Below, one piece after another: positions 34,141-47,053 of a stretch of DNA of 64,000 nt (position 1 is the stretch's first letter; every line of letters begins with the position of its first letter). A program made the position numbers and the translations under genes. The notes under the pieces are model-generated. The model was given only the letters and a program-made list of their open reading frames with translations, did no database searches and was not told where the DNA came from. The stretch is from Saccoglossus kowalevskii (Eukaryota > Hemichordata > Enteropneusta > Harrimaniidae): NCBI RefSeq assembly GCF_000003605.2, contig NW_003110383.1:1-64000 (forward strand). Reading direction: 5' to 3'.

Positions 34141-35062
34141 CGTGCAAAGTTGGAAAAAGCGATTGAAATGTTGGCGAAGTTGTTAGTATATTTAACCTAA
34201 GTGATTGTCATGACAACCCCGCAGTTAAATTTCGAAATCATTAGGTAAATGTCCTGAGTATGACAACAGCCACCCAAAACGTCGGTAACAAACTGCTTAC
34301 AAAGTTTTGAAAAGCGATTGCAAAGTTGGTATTTTCATTCGGGATTGTTACCTGTGATATCATTGTAACAAGTCCCATAGCTAAAAGTTCGAAAATGTGA
34401 ATAAATATTTCGTAAATTGCCGTTAAATTAGCGTCGTGTTACTCAAAGTATGTAGAGGTCATAGGTCAATTCTAGAAGGTAGTTGTGCAAGCGATATCGA
34501 TTTTAAAACATCCAAATAACATGAAATAGCCGCCAATCCGGCTTAATTTCAAATTACCCATACAGCTATGCGGTTAAGTAAACGACAAGTATTTAAAGTA
34601 AAGCACCATCGGGCGTGGTTAGTTCTTGCATAGGAGACTGCATGAGTAAACGAGCTTCAGACTTTACTTTTTTTGGTTCCATCACACACATGGAAAAGAT
34701 ATAAGGCAACGTTTCTGCATTTTTTCTTACTGTGATGTCAATCATTTATAGTGGAAAATCGTGAATTTTTTGTAATTTTTTTATTAATGAAAAGTTTTCA
34801 CATTCCTTCTAATTTCACGAACAATTTGTTGATATTGTCGGCACGTAGTGAGTTTAAGCTGTTAACACATCGTGCAAAGTTGTTCAAGTGATTGCAAAGT
34901 TGTGCAAAGTTATTGCAAAGTTGGTAGATGTATTTGTATATATGACCTAAGTTGTTAGGCATATATAAACGCGCAGTTGTAAAGTCGACAAATTTAATAT
35001 AAACCAGTTAAATGCAGCCTATAGATGTTCACATGAACTGACTATAAAATGTTAGAAAACAG
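34141..35062 (+). repeat. Satellite unit 38
   Basis: Box I, CCC/GGT, AAGTCGAC end. GCTTCAGAC with TTTAC T-run recurs in unit 50. GGTTAAGTAAAC is private. One A is lost at TTCAAGTGATTG, which frameshifts the 54-codon frame. Confidence 0.97.
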
Positions 35063-35985
35063 CGTGCAAAGTTGGAAAAAGCGATTGAAATGTTGGCGAA
35101 GTTGTTAGTATATTTAACCTAAGTGATTGTCATGACAACCCCGCAGTTAAATTTCGAAATCATTAGGTAAATGTCCTGAGTATGACAACAGCCACTCAAA
35201 ACGTCGGGAACAAACTGCTTACAAAGTTTTGAAAAGCGATTGCAAAGTTGGTATTTTCATTCGGGATTGTTACCTGTGATATCATTGTAACAAGTCCCAT
35301 AGCTAAAAGTTCGAAAATGTGAATAAATATTTCGTAAATTGCCGTTAAATTAGCGTAGTGTTACTCAAAGTATGTAGAGGTCATAGGTCAAATCTAGAAG
35401 GTATTTGTGCCAGCAATATCGATTTTAAAATATCCAAATAACATGAAATAGCCGCCAATCCGGCTTAATTTCAAATTACCCATGCAGCTATGCGGTTACG
35501 TAAACGACAAGTATTTAAAGTAAAGCACCATCGGGCGTGGTTAGTTCTTGCATGGGAGACTGCATGAGTAAACGAGCTTTAGACTTTTTTTTTTTTGGTT
35601 CCATCACACACATGGAAAAGATATAAGGCAACGTTTCTGCATTTTTTCTTACTGTGATGTCCAATCATTTATAGTGGAAAATCGTGATTTTTTTGTAATT
35701 TTTTTATTAATGAAATGTTTTCACATTCCTTCTAATTTCATGAACAATTTGTTGATATTGTCGGCACGTAGTGAGTTGAAGCTGTTAACACATCGTGCAA
35801 AGTTGTTCAAAGTGATTGCAAAGTTGTGCAAAGTTATTGCAAAGTTGGTAGATGTATTTGTATATATGACCTAAGTTGTTGGCATATATAAACGCGCAGT
35901 TGTAAAGTCGACAAATTTAATATAAACCAGTTAAATGCAGCCTATAGATGTTCACATGAACTGACTATAAAATGTTAGAAAACAG
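35063..35985 (+). repeat. Satellite unit 39
   Basis: Box II, CTC/GGG, T-run of 12, AAGTCGAC end. GATGTCCAATC, GAAATGTTTTC, TTCATGAAC and GAGTTGAAG are shared with unit 45, six units on. The GTG-started frame is open at 35674-35874. Confidence 0.97.
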
Positions 35986-36906
35986 CGTGCAAAGTTGGAA
36001 AAAGCGATTGAAATGTTGGCGAAGTTGTTAGTATATTTAACCTAAGTGATTGTCATGACAACCCCGCAGTTAAATTTCGAAATCATTAGGTAAATGTCCT
36101 GAGTATGACAACAGCCACTCAAAACGTCGGGAACAAACTGCTTACAAAGTTTTGAAAAGCGATTGCAAAGTTGGTATTTTCATTCGGGATTGTTACCTGT
36201 GATATCATTGTAACAAGTCCCATAGCTAAAAGTTCGAAAATGTGAATAAATATTTCGTAAATTGCCGTTAAATTAGCGTAGTGTTACTCAAAGTATGTAG
36301 AGGTCATAGGTCAAATCTAGAAGGTATTTGTGCCAGCAATATCGATTTTAAAATATCCAAATAACATGAAATAGCCGCCAATCCGGCTTAATTTCAAATT
36401 ATCCATGCAGCTATGCGGTTACGTAAACGACAAGTATTTAAAGTAAAGCACCATCGGGCGTGGTTAGTTCTTGCATGGGAGACTGCATGAGTAAACGAGC
36501 TTTAGACTTTTTTTTTTGGTTCCATCACACACATGGAAAAGATATAAGGCAACGTTTCTGCATTTTTTCTTACTGTGATGTCAATCATTTATAGTGGAAA
36601 ATCGTGAATTTTTTGTAATTTTTTTTATTAATGAAAAGTTTTCACATTCCTTCTAATTTCACGAACAATTTGTTGATATTGTCGGCACGTAGTGAGTTTA
36701 AGCTATTAACACATCGTGCAAAGTTGTTCAAAGTGATTGCAAAGTTGTGCAAAGTTATTGCAAAGTTGGTAGATGTATTTGTATATATGACCTAAGTTGT
36801 TGGCATATATAAACGTGTAGTTGTAAAGTCGACAAATTTAATATAAACCAGTTAAATGCAGCCTATAGATGTTCACATGAACTGACTGTAAAATGTTAGA
36901 AAACAG
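35986..36906 (+). repeat. Satellite unit 40
   Basis: Box II, CTC/GGG, TTATCCATG, T-run of 10, AAGTCGAC end. AGCTATTAAC and AAACGTGTAG are private. Confidence 0.97.
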
Positions 36907-37829
36907 CGTGCAAAGTTGGAAAAAGCGATTGAAATGTTGGCGAAGTTGCTAGTATATTTAACCTAAGTGATTGTCATGACAACCCCGCAGTTAAATTTCG
37001 AAATCATTAGGTAAATGTCCTGAGTATGACAACAGCCACTCAAAACGTCGGGAACAAGCTGCTTACAATGTTTTGAAAAGCGATTGCAAAGTTGGTATTT
37101 TCATTCGGGATTGTTACCTGTGATATCATTGTAACAAGTCCCATAGCTAAAAGTTCGAAAATGTGAATAAATATTTCGTAAATTGCCGTTAAATTAGCGT
37201 AGTGTTACTCAAAGTATGTAGAGGTCATAGGTCAAATCTAGAAGGTATTTGTGCCAGCAATATCGATTTTAAAATATCCAAATAACATGAAATAGCCGCC
37301 AATCCGGCTTAATTTCAAATTACCCATGCAGCTATGCGGTTACGTAAACGACAAGTATTTAAAGTAAAGCACCATCGGGCGTGGTTAGTTCTTGCATGGG
37401 AGACTGCATGAGTAAACGAGCTTTAGACTTTTTTTTTTTTGGTTCCATCACACACATGGAAAAGATATAAGGCAACGTTTCTGCATTTTTTCTTACTGTG
37501 ATGTCAATCATTTATTGTGGAAAATCGTGAATTTGTTGTAATTTTTTTTATTAATGAGAAGTTTTCACATTCCTTCTAATTTCACGAACAATTTGTTGAT
37601 ATTGTCGGCACGTAGTGAGTTTAAGCTGTTAACACATCGTGCAAAGTTGTTCAAAGTGATTGCAAAGTTGTGCAATGTTATTGCAAAGTTGGTAGATGTA
37701 TTTGTATATATGACCTAAGTTGTTGGCATATATAAACGCGCAGTTATAAAGTCGACAAATTTAATATAAACCAGTTAAATGCAGCCTATAGATGTTCACA
37801 TGAACTGACTATAACATGTTAGAAAACAG
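36907..37829 (+). repeat. Satellite unit 41
   Basis: Box II, CTC/GGG, T-run of 12, AAGTCGAC end. It has many private changes: AAGCTGCTTACAATG, TTTATTGTGG, AATTTGTTG, ATGAGAAG, GTGCAATGTTATT, GACTATAACATG. Confidence 0.97.
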
Positions 37830-38753
37830 CGTGCAAAGTTGGAAAAAGCGATTGAAATGTTGGCGAAGTTGTTAGTATATTTAACCTAAGTGATTGTCAT
37901 GACAACCCCGCAGTTAAATTTCGAAATCATTAGGTAAATGTCCTGAGTATGACAACAGCCACTCAAAACGTTGGGAACAAACTGCTTACAAAGTTTTGAA
38001 AAGCGATTGCAAAGTTGGTATTTTCATTCGGGATTGTTACCTGTGATATCATTGTAACAAGTCCCATAGCTAAAAGTTCGAAAATGTGAATAAATATTTC
38101 GTAAATTGCCGTTAAATTAGCGTCGTGTTACTCAAAGTATGTAGAGGTCATAGGTCAAATCTAGAAGGTATTTGTGCCAGCAATATCGATTTTAAAACAT
38201 CCAAATAACATGAAATAGCCGCCAATCCGGCTTAATTTCAAATTACCCATTCAGCTATGCGGTTACGTAAACGACAAGTATTTAAAGAAAAGCACCATCG
38301 GGCGTGGTTAGTTCTTGCATGGAAGACTGCCTGAATAAACGAGCTTTAGACTTTTTTTTTTTTTTGGTTCCATCACACACATGGAAAAGATATAAGGCAA
38401 CGTTTCTGCATTTTTTCTTACTGTGATGTCAATCATTTATAGTGGAAAATTTTGATTTTTTTGTAATTTTTTTATTAATGAAAAGTTTTCACATTCCTTC
38501 TAATTTCACGAACAATTTGTTGATATTGTCGGCACGTAGTGAGTTTAAGCTGTTAACACATCGTGCAAAGTTGTTCAAAGTGATTGCAAAGTTGTGCAAA
38601 GTTATTGCAATGTTGGTAGATGTATTTGTATATATGACCTAAGTTGTTGGCATATATAAACGCGCAGTTGTAAAGACGACAAATTTAATATAAACCAGTT
38701 AAATGCAGCCTATAGATGTTCACATGAACTGACTGTAAAATGTTAGAAAACAG
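37830..38753 (+). repeat. Satellite unit 42
   Basis: Box II but with GCGTCGTG, a recombinant state. CATTCAG, TAAAGAAAAG, GGAAGACTGCCTGA and AATTTTGATT are shared with unit 49. T-run of 14. The GTG-started frame is open at 38442-38642. Confidence 0.97.
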
Positions 38754-39675
38754 CGTGCAAAGTTGGAAAAAGCGATTGAAATGTTGGCGAAGTTGTTAGT
38801 ATATTTAACCTAAGTGATTGTCATGACAACCCCGCAGTTAAATTTCGAAATCATTAGGTAAATGTCCTGAGTATGACAACAGCCACCCAAAACGTCGGTA
38901 ACAAACTGCTTACAAAGTTTTGAAAAGCGATTGCAAAGTTGGTATTTTCATTCGGGATTGTTACCTGTGATATCATTGTAACAAGTCCCATAGCTAAAAG
39001 TTCGAAAATGTGAATAAATATTTCGTAAATTGCCGTTAAATTAGCGTCGTGTTACTCAAAGTATGTAGAGGTCATAGGTCAAATCTAGAAGGTATTTGTG
39101 CCAGCATTATCGATTTTAAAATATCCAAATAACATGAAATAGCCGCCAATCCGGCTTAATTTCAAATTACCCATGCAGCTATGCGGTTACGTAAACGACA
39201 AGTATTTAAAGTAAAGCACCATCGGGCGTGGTTGGTTCTTGCATGGGAGACTGCATGAGTAAACGAGCTTTAGACTTTTTTTTTTTGGTTCCATCACACA
39301 CATGGAAAAGATATAAGGCAACGTTTCTGCATTTTTTCTTACTGTGATGTCAATCATTTATAGTGGAAAATCGTGAATTTTTTGTAATTTTTTTTATTAA
39401 TGAAAAGTTTTCACATTCCTTCTAATTTCACGAACAATTTGTTGATATTGTCGGCACGTAGTGAGTTTAAGCTGTTAACACATCGTGCAAAGTTGTTCAA
39501 AGTGATTGCAAAGTTGTGCAAAGTTATTGCAAAGTTGGTAGATGTATTTGTATATATGACCTAAGTTGTTGGCATATATAAACGCGCAGTTGTAAAGTCG
39601 ACAAATTTAATATAAACCAGTTAAATGCAGCCTATAGATGTTCACATGAACTGACTGTAAAATGTTAGAAAACAG
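38754..39675 (+). repeat. Satellite unit 43
   Basis: Box II with private AGCATTATCG, and GCGTCGTG (recombinant). CCC/GGT, T-run of 11, AAGTCGAC end. GGTTGGTTCTTGC is private. Confidence 0.97.
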
Positions 39676-40593
39676 CGTGCAAAGTTGGAAAAAGCGATTG
39701 AAATGTTGGCGAAGTTGTTAGTATATTTAACCTAAGTGATTGTCCTGACAACCCCGCAGTTAAATTTCGAAATCATTAGGTAAATGTCCTGAGTATGACA
39801 ACAGCCACCCAAAACGTCGGTAACAAACTGCTTACAAAGTTTTGAAAAGCGATTGCAAAGTTGGTATTTTCATTCGGGATTGTTACCTGTGATATCATTG
39901 TAACAAGTCCCATAGCTAAAAGTTCGAAAATGTGAATAAATATTTCGTAAATTGCCGTTAAATTAGCGTCGTGTTACTCAAAGTATGTAGAGGTCATAGG
40001 TCAATTCTAGAAGGTAGTTGTGCAAGCGATATCGATTTTAAAACATCCAAATAACATGAAATAGCCGCCAATCCGGCTTATTTCAAATTACCCATGCAGC
40101 TATGCGGTTACGTAAACGACAAGTATTTAAAGTAAAGCACCCATCGGGCGTGGTTAGTCTTGCATGGGAGACTGCATGAGTAAACGAGCTTTAGACTTTT
40201 TTTTTGGTTCCATCACACACATGGAAAAGATATAAGGCAACGTTTCTGCATTTTTTCTTACTGTGATGTCAATCATTTATAGTGGAAAATCGTGATTTTT
40301 TTGTAATTTTTTTATTAATGAAATGTTTTCACATTCCTTCTAATTTCACGAACAATTTGTTGATATTGTCGGCACGTAGTGAGTTTAAGCTGTTAACACA
40401 TCGTGCAAAGTTGTTCAAAGTGATTGCAAAGTTGTGCAAAGTTATTGCAAAGTTGGTAGATGTATTTGTATATATGACCTAAGTTGTTGGCATATATAAA
40501 CGCGCAGTTGTAAAGTCGACAAATTTAATATAAACCAGTTAAATGCAGCCTATAGATGTTCACATGAACTGACTATAAAATGTTAGAAAACAG
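39676..40593 (+). repeat. Satellite unit 44
   Basis: Box I, CCC/GGT, T-run of 9. GTCCTGAC is shared with unit 30. Small private indels occur at CTTATTTCAAATT, GCACCCATCGGG and TTAGTCTTGC. The GTG-started frame is open at 40282-40482. Confidence 0.97.
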
Positions 40594-41516
40594 CGTGCAA
40601 AGTTGGAAAAAGCGATTGAAATGTTGGCGAAGTTGTTAGTATATTTAACCTAAGTGATTGTCATGACAACCCCGCAGTTAAATTTCGAAATCATTAGGTA
40701 AATGTCCTGAGTATGACAACAGCCACTCAAAACGTCGGGAACAAACTGCTTACAAAGTTTTGAAAAGCGATTGCAAAGTTGGTATTTTCATTCGGGATTG
40801 TTACCTGTGATATCATTGTAACAAGTCCCATAGCTAAAAGTTCGAAAATGTGAATAAATATTTCGTAAATTGCCGTTAAATTAGCGTAGTGTTACTCAAA
40901 GTATGTAGAGGTCATAGGTCAAATCTAGAAGGTATTTGTGCCAGCAATATCGATTTTAAAATATCCAAATAACATGAAATAGCCGCCAATCCGGCTTAAT
41001 TTCAAATTACCCATGCAGCTATGCGGTTACGTAAACGACAAGTATTTAAAGTAAAGCACCATCGGGCGTGGTTAGTTCTTGCATGGGAGACTGCATGAGT
41101 AAACGAGCTTTAGATTTTTTTTTTTTTGGTTCCATCACACACATGGAAAAGATATAAGGCAACGTTTCTGCATTTTTTCTTACTGTGATGTCCAATCATT
41201 TATAGTGGAAAATCGTGATTTTTTTGTAATTTTTTTATTAATGAAATGTTTTCACATTCCTTCTAATTTCATGAACAATTTGTTGATATTGTCGGCACGT
41301 AGTGAGTTGAAGCTGTTAACACATCGTGCAAAGTTGTTCAAAGTGATTGCAAAGTTGTGCAAAGTTATTGCAAAGTTGGTAGATGTATTTGTATATATGA
41401 CCTAAGTTGTTGGCATATATAAACGCGCAGTTGTAAAGTCGACAAATTTAATATAAACCAGTTAAATGCAGCCTATAGATGTTCACATGAACTGACTATA
41501 AAATGTTAGAAAACAG
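40594..41516 (+). repeat. Satellite unit 45
   Basis: Box II, CTC/GGG, AAGTCGAC end. Its 3' half repeats unit 39: GATGTCCAATC, TTCATGAAC, GAGTTGAAG. TTTAGATT replaces the C before the T-run. The GTG-started frame is open at 41205-41405. Confidence 0.97.
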
Positions 41517-42439
41517 CGTGCAAAGTTGGAAAAAGCGATTGAAATGTTGGCGAAGTTGTTAGTATATTTAACCTAAGTGATTGTCATGACAACCCCGCAG
41601 TTAAATTTCGAAATCATTAGGTAAATGTCCTGAGTATGACAACAGCCACCCAAAACGTCGGTAACAAACTGCTTACAAAGTTTTGAAAAGCGATTGCAAA
41701 GTTGGTATTTTCATTCGGGATTGTTACATGTGATATCATTGTAACAAGTCCCATAGCTAAAAGTTCGAAAATGTGAATAAATATTTCGTAAATTGCCGTT
41801 AAATTAGCGTAGTGTTACTCAAAGTATGTAGAGGTCATAGGTCAATTCTAGAAGGTAGTTTTGCAAGCGATATCGATTTTAAAACATCCAAATAACATGA
41901 AATAGCCGCCAATCCGGCTTAACTTCAAATTACCCATGCAGCTATGCGGTTACGTAAACGACAAGTATTTAAAGCAAAGCACCATCGGGCGTGGTTAGTT
42001 CTTGCATGGGAGACTGCATGAGTAAACGAGCTTTAGACTTTTTTTTTTTTTGGTTCCATCACACACATGGAAAAGATATAAGGCAACGTTTCTGCATTTT
42101 TTCTTACTGTAATGTCAATCATTTATAGTGGAAAATCGTGAATTTTTTGTAATTTTTTTATTAATGAAAAGTTTTCACATTCCTTCTAATTTCACGAACA
42201 ATTTGTTGATATTGTCGGCACGTAGTGAGTTTAAGCTGTTAACACATCGTGCAAAGTTGTTCAAAGTGATTGCAAAGTTGTGCAAAGTTATTGCAAAGTT
42301 GGTAGATGTATTTGTATATATGACCTAAGTTGTTGGCATATATAAACGCGCAGTTGTAAAGTCGACAAATTTAATATAAACCAGTTAAATGCAGCCTATA
42401 GATGTTCACATGAACTGACTGTAAAATGTTAGAAAACAG
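41517..42439 (+). repeat. Satellite unit 46
   Basis: Box I', TTACATG and CTTAACTTC, shared with unit 53, seven units on. T-run of 13. TAAAGCAAAG and ACTGTAATGTC are private. The GTG-started frame is open at 42128-42328. Confidence 0.97.
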
Positions 42440-43361
42440 CGTGCAAAGTTGGAAAAAGCGATTGAAATGTTGGCGAAGTTGTTAGTATATTTAACCTAAG
42501 TGATTGTCATGACAACCCCACAGTTAAATTTCGAAATCATTAGGTAAATGTCCTGAGTATGACAACAGCCTCCCAAAACGTCGGTAACAAACTGCTTACA
42601 AAGTTTTGAAAAGCGATTGCAAAGTTGGTATTTTCATTCGGGATTGTTACCTGTGATATCATTGTAACAAGTCCCATAGCTAAAAGTTCGAAAATGTGAA
42701 TAAATATTTCGTAAATTGCCGTTAAATTAGCGTCGTGTTACTCAAAGTATGTAGAGGTCATAGGTCAATTCTAGAAGGTAGTTGTGCAAGCGATATCGAT
42801 TTTAAAACATCCAAATAACATGAAATAGCCGCCAATCCGGCTTAATTTCAAATTACCCATGCAGCTATGCGGTTACGTAAACGACAAGTATTTAAAGTAA
42901 AGCACCATCGGGCGTGGTTAGTTCTTGCATGGGAGACTGCATGAGTAAACGAGCTTTAGACTTTACTTTTTTTGGTTCCATCACACACATGGAAAAGATA
43001 TAAGCAACGTTTCTGCATTTTTTCTTACTGTGATGTCAATCATTTATAGTGGAAAATCGTGATTTTTTGTAATTTTTTTATTAATAGAAATGTTTTCACA
43101 TTCCTTCTAATTTCACGAACAATTTGTTGATATTGTCGGCACGTAGTGAGTTTAAGCTGTTAACACATCGTGCAAAGTTGTTCAAAGTGATTGCAAAGTT
43201 GTGCAAAGTTATTGCAAAGTTGGTAGATGTATTTGTATATATGACCTAAGTTGTTAGGCATATATAAACGCGCAGTTGTAAAGTCGACAAATTTAATATA
43301 AACCAGTTAAATGCAGCCTATAGATGTTCACATGAACTGACTATAAAATGTTAGAAAACAG
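42440..43361 (+). repeat. Satellite unit 47
   Basis: Box I, TTTAC T-run, TTGTTAGGCAT, AAGTCGAC end. CCCCACAG, GCCTCCCAAAACG and TTAATAGAAATG are private. Confidence 0.97.
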
Positions 43362-44282
43362 CGTGCAAAGTTGGAAAAAGCGATTGAAATGTTGGCGAAG
43401 TTGTTAGTATATTTAACCTAAGTGATTGTCATGACAACCCCGCAGTTAAATTTCGAAATCATTAGGTAAATGTCCTGAGTATGACAACAGCCACTCAAAA
43501 CGTCGGGAACAAACTGCTTACAAAGTTTTGAAAAGCGATTGCAAAGTTGGTATTTTCATTCGGGATTGTTACCTGTGATATCATTGTAACAAGTCCCATA
43601 GCTAAAAGTTCGAAAATGTGAATAAATATTTCGTAAATTGCCGTTAAATTAGCGTAGTGTTACTCAAAGTATGTAGAGGTCATAGGTCAAATCTAGAAGG
43701 TATTTGTGCCAGCAATATCGATTTTAAAATATCCAAATAACATGAAATAGCCGCCAATCCGGCTTAATTTCAAATTACCCATGCAGCTATGCGGTTACGT
43801 AAACGACAAGTATTTAAAGTAAAGCACCATCGGGCGTGGTTAGTTCTTGCATGGGAGACTGCATGAGTAAACGAGCTTTGGACTTTATTTTTTAGTTCCA
43901 TCACACACATGGAAAAGATATAAGGCAACGTTTCTGCATTTTTTCTTACTGTGATGTCAATCATTTATAGTGGAAAATCGTGAATTTTTTGTAATTTTTT
44001 TTATTAATGAAAAGTTTTCACATTCCTTCTAATTTCACGAACAATTTGTTGATATTGTCGGCACGTAGTGAGTTTAAGCTGTTAACACATCGTGCAAAGT
44101 TGTTCAAAGTGATTGCAAAGTTGTGCAAAGTTATTGCAAAGTTGGTAGATGTGTTTGTATATATGACCTAAGTTGTTGGCATATATAAACGTGCAGTTGT
44201 AAAGTCGACAAATTTAATATAAACCAGTTAAATGCAGCCTATAGATGTTCACATGAACTGACTATAAAATGTTAGAAAACAG
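43362..44282 (+). repeat. Satellite unit 48
   Basis: Box II, CTC/GGG. CTTTGGAC, GATGTGTTTG and AAACGTGCAG are shared with unit 55. The T-run is a private TTTATTTTTTAG. That length opens a minus-strand frame at 43770-43964. Confidence 0.97.
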
Positions 44283-45206
44283 CGTGCAAAGTTGGAAAAA
44301 GCGATTGAAATGTTGGCGAAGTTGTTAGTATATTTAACCTAAGTGATTGTCATGACAACCCCGCAGTTAAATTTCGAAATCATTAGGTAAATGTCCTGAG
44401 TATGACAACAGCCACCCAAAACGTCGGTAACAAACTGCTTACAAAGTTTTGAAAAGCGATTGCAAAGTTGGTATTTTCATTCGGGATTGTTACCTGTGAT
44501 ATCATTGTAACAAGTCCCATAGCTAAAAGTTCGAAAATGTGAATAAATATTTCGTAAATTGCCGTTAAATTAGCGTCGTGTTACTCAAAGTATGTAGAGA
44601 TCATAGGTCAAATCTAGAAGGTATTTGTGCCAGCAATATCGATTTTAAAACATCCAAATAACATGAAATAGCCGCCAATCCGGCTTAATTTCAAATTACC
44701 CATTCAGCTATGCGGTTACGTAAACGACAAGTATTTAAAGAAAAGCACCATCGGGCGTGGTTAGTTCTTGCATGGAAGACTGCCTGAGTAAACGAGCTTT
44801 AGACTTTTTTTTTTTTTTGGTTCCATCACACACATGGAAAAGATATAAGGCAACGTTTCTGCATTTTTTCTTACTGTGATGTCAATCATTTATAGTGGAA
44901 AATTTTGATTTTTTTGTAATTTTTTTATTAATGAAAAGTTTTCACATTCCTTCTAATTTCACGAACAATTTGTTGATATTGTCGGCACGTAGTGAGTTTA
45001 AGCTGTTAACACATCGTGCAAAGTTGTTCAAAGTGATTGCAAAGTTGTGCAAAGTTATTGCAAAGTTGGTAGATGTATTTGTATATATGACCTAAGTTGT
45101 TGGCATATATAAACGCGCAGTTGTAAAGACGACAAATTTAATATAAACCAGTTAAATGCAGCCTATAGATGTTCACATGAACTGACTGTAAAATGTTAGA
45201 AAACAG
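44283..45206 (+). repeat. Satellite unit 49
   Basis: Box II with GCGTCGTG, CATTCAG, TAAAGAAAAG, GGAAGACTGCCTGAG and AATTTTGATT, pairing with unit 42. T-run of 14. AGAGATCATAGG is private. The GTG-started frame is open at 44895-45095. Confidence 0.97.
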
Positions 45207-46130
45207 CGAGCAAAGTTGGAAAAAGCGATTGAAATGTTGGCGAAGTTGTTAGTATATTTAACCTAAGTGATTGTCATGACAACCCCGCAGTTAAATTTCG
45301 AAATCATTAGGTAAATGTCCTGAGTATGACAACAGCCACCCAAAACGTCGGTAACAAACTGCTTACAAAGTTTTGAAAAGCGATTGCAAAGTTGGTATTT
45401 TCATTCGGGATTGTTACCTGTGATATCATTGTAACAAGTCCCATAGCTAAAAGTTCGAAAATGTGAATAAATATTTCGTAAATTGCCGTTAAATTAGCGT
45501 AGTGTTACTCAAAGTATGTAGAGGTCATAGGTCAATTCTAGAATGTAGTTGTGCAAGCGATATCGATTTTAAAACATCCAAATAACATGAAATAGCCGCC
45601 AATCCGGCTTAATTTCAAATTACCCATACAGCTATGCGGTTACGTAAATGACAAGTATTTAAAGTAAAGCACCATCCGGCGTGGTTAGTTCTTGCATGGG
45701 AGACTGCATGAGTAAACGAGCTTCAGACTTTACTTTTTTTGGTTCCATCACACACATGGAAAAGATATATGGCAACGTTTCTGCATTTTTTCTTACTGTG
45801 ATGTCAATCATTTATAGTGGAAAATCGTGAATTTTTTGTAATTTTTTTTATTAATGAAAAGTTTTCACATTCCTTCTAATTTCACGAACAATTTGTTGAT
45901 ATTGTCGGCACGTAGTGAGTTTAAGCTGTTAACACATCGTGCAAAGTTGTTCAAAGTGATTGCAAAGTTGTGCAAAAGTTATTGCAAAGTTGGTAGATGT
46001 ATTTGTATATATGACCTAAGTTGTTGGCATATATAAACGCGCAGTTGTAAAGTCGACAAATTTAATATAAACCAGTTAAATGCAGCCTATAGATGTTCAC
46101 ATGAACTGACTGTAAAATGTTAGAAAACAG
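45207..46130 (+). repeat. Satellite unit 50
   Basis: Box I in the AGAATGTAGTTG form with GCGTAGTG. CATACAG and GCTTCAGAC link it to unit 38. An extra A in GCAAAAGTTATT shifts the frame, leaving a 60-codon variant at 45854-46036. Confidence 0.97.
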
Positions 46131-47053
46131 CGTGCAAAGTTGGAAAAAGCGATTGAAATGTTGGCGAAGTTGTTAGTATATTTAACCTAAGTGATTGTCA
46201 TGACAACCCCGCAGTTATATTTTGAAATCATTAGATAAATGTCCTGAGTATGACAACAGCCACTCAAAACGTCGGGAACAAACTGCTTACAAAGTTTTGA
46301 AAAGCGATTGCAAAGTTGGTATTTTCATTCGGGATTGTTACCTGTGATATCATTGTAACAAGTCCCATAGCTAAAAGTTCGAAAATGTGAATAAATATTT
46401 CGTAAATTGCCGTTAAATTAGCGTCGTGTTACTCAAAGTATGTAGAGGTCATAGGTCAATTCTAGAAGGTAGTTGTGCAAGCGATATCGATTTTAAAACA
46501 TCCAAATAACATGAAATAGCCGCCAATCCGGCTTAATTTCAAATTACCCATGCAGCTGTGCGGTTACGTAAACGACAAGTATTTAAAGTAATGCACCATC
46601 GGGCGTGGTTAGTTCTTGCATGGGAGACTGCATGAGTAAACGAGCTTTAGACTTTACTTTTTTTGGTTCCATCACACACATGGAAAAGATATAAGGCAAC
46701 GTTTCTGCATTTTTTCTTACTGTGATGTCAATCATTTATAGTGGAAAATCGTGAATTTTTTGTAATTTTATTTATTAATGAAAAGTTTTCACATTCCTTC
46801 TAATTTCACGAACAATTTGTTGATATTGTCGGCACGTAGTGAGTTTAAGCTGTTAACACATCGTGCAAAGTTGTTCAAAGTGATTGCAAAGTTGTGCAAA
46901 GTTATTGCAAAGTTGGTAGATGTATTTGTATATATGACCTAAGTTGTTGGCATATATAAACGCGCAGTTGTAAAGTCGACAAATTTAATATAAACCAGTT
47001 AAATGCAGCCTATAGATGTTCACATGAACTGACTGTAAAATGTTAGAAAACAG
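46131..47053 (+). repeat. Satellite unit 51
   Basis: Box I with CTC/GGG, an uncommon pairing. TTTTGAAATC, ATTAGATAAATG, CAGCTGTGCGG and TTTTATTTATT are all shared with unit 52. TAATGCACC is private. Confidence 0.97.

Noticed and set aside
43770-43964. Minus-strand frames of 64-65 codons (also 48385-48582 and 50232-50426)
   Set aside because: They cross the variable T-run and are open only at certain run lengths, in three units out of 69. No recognisable protein features.
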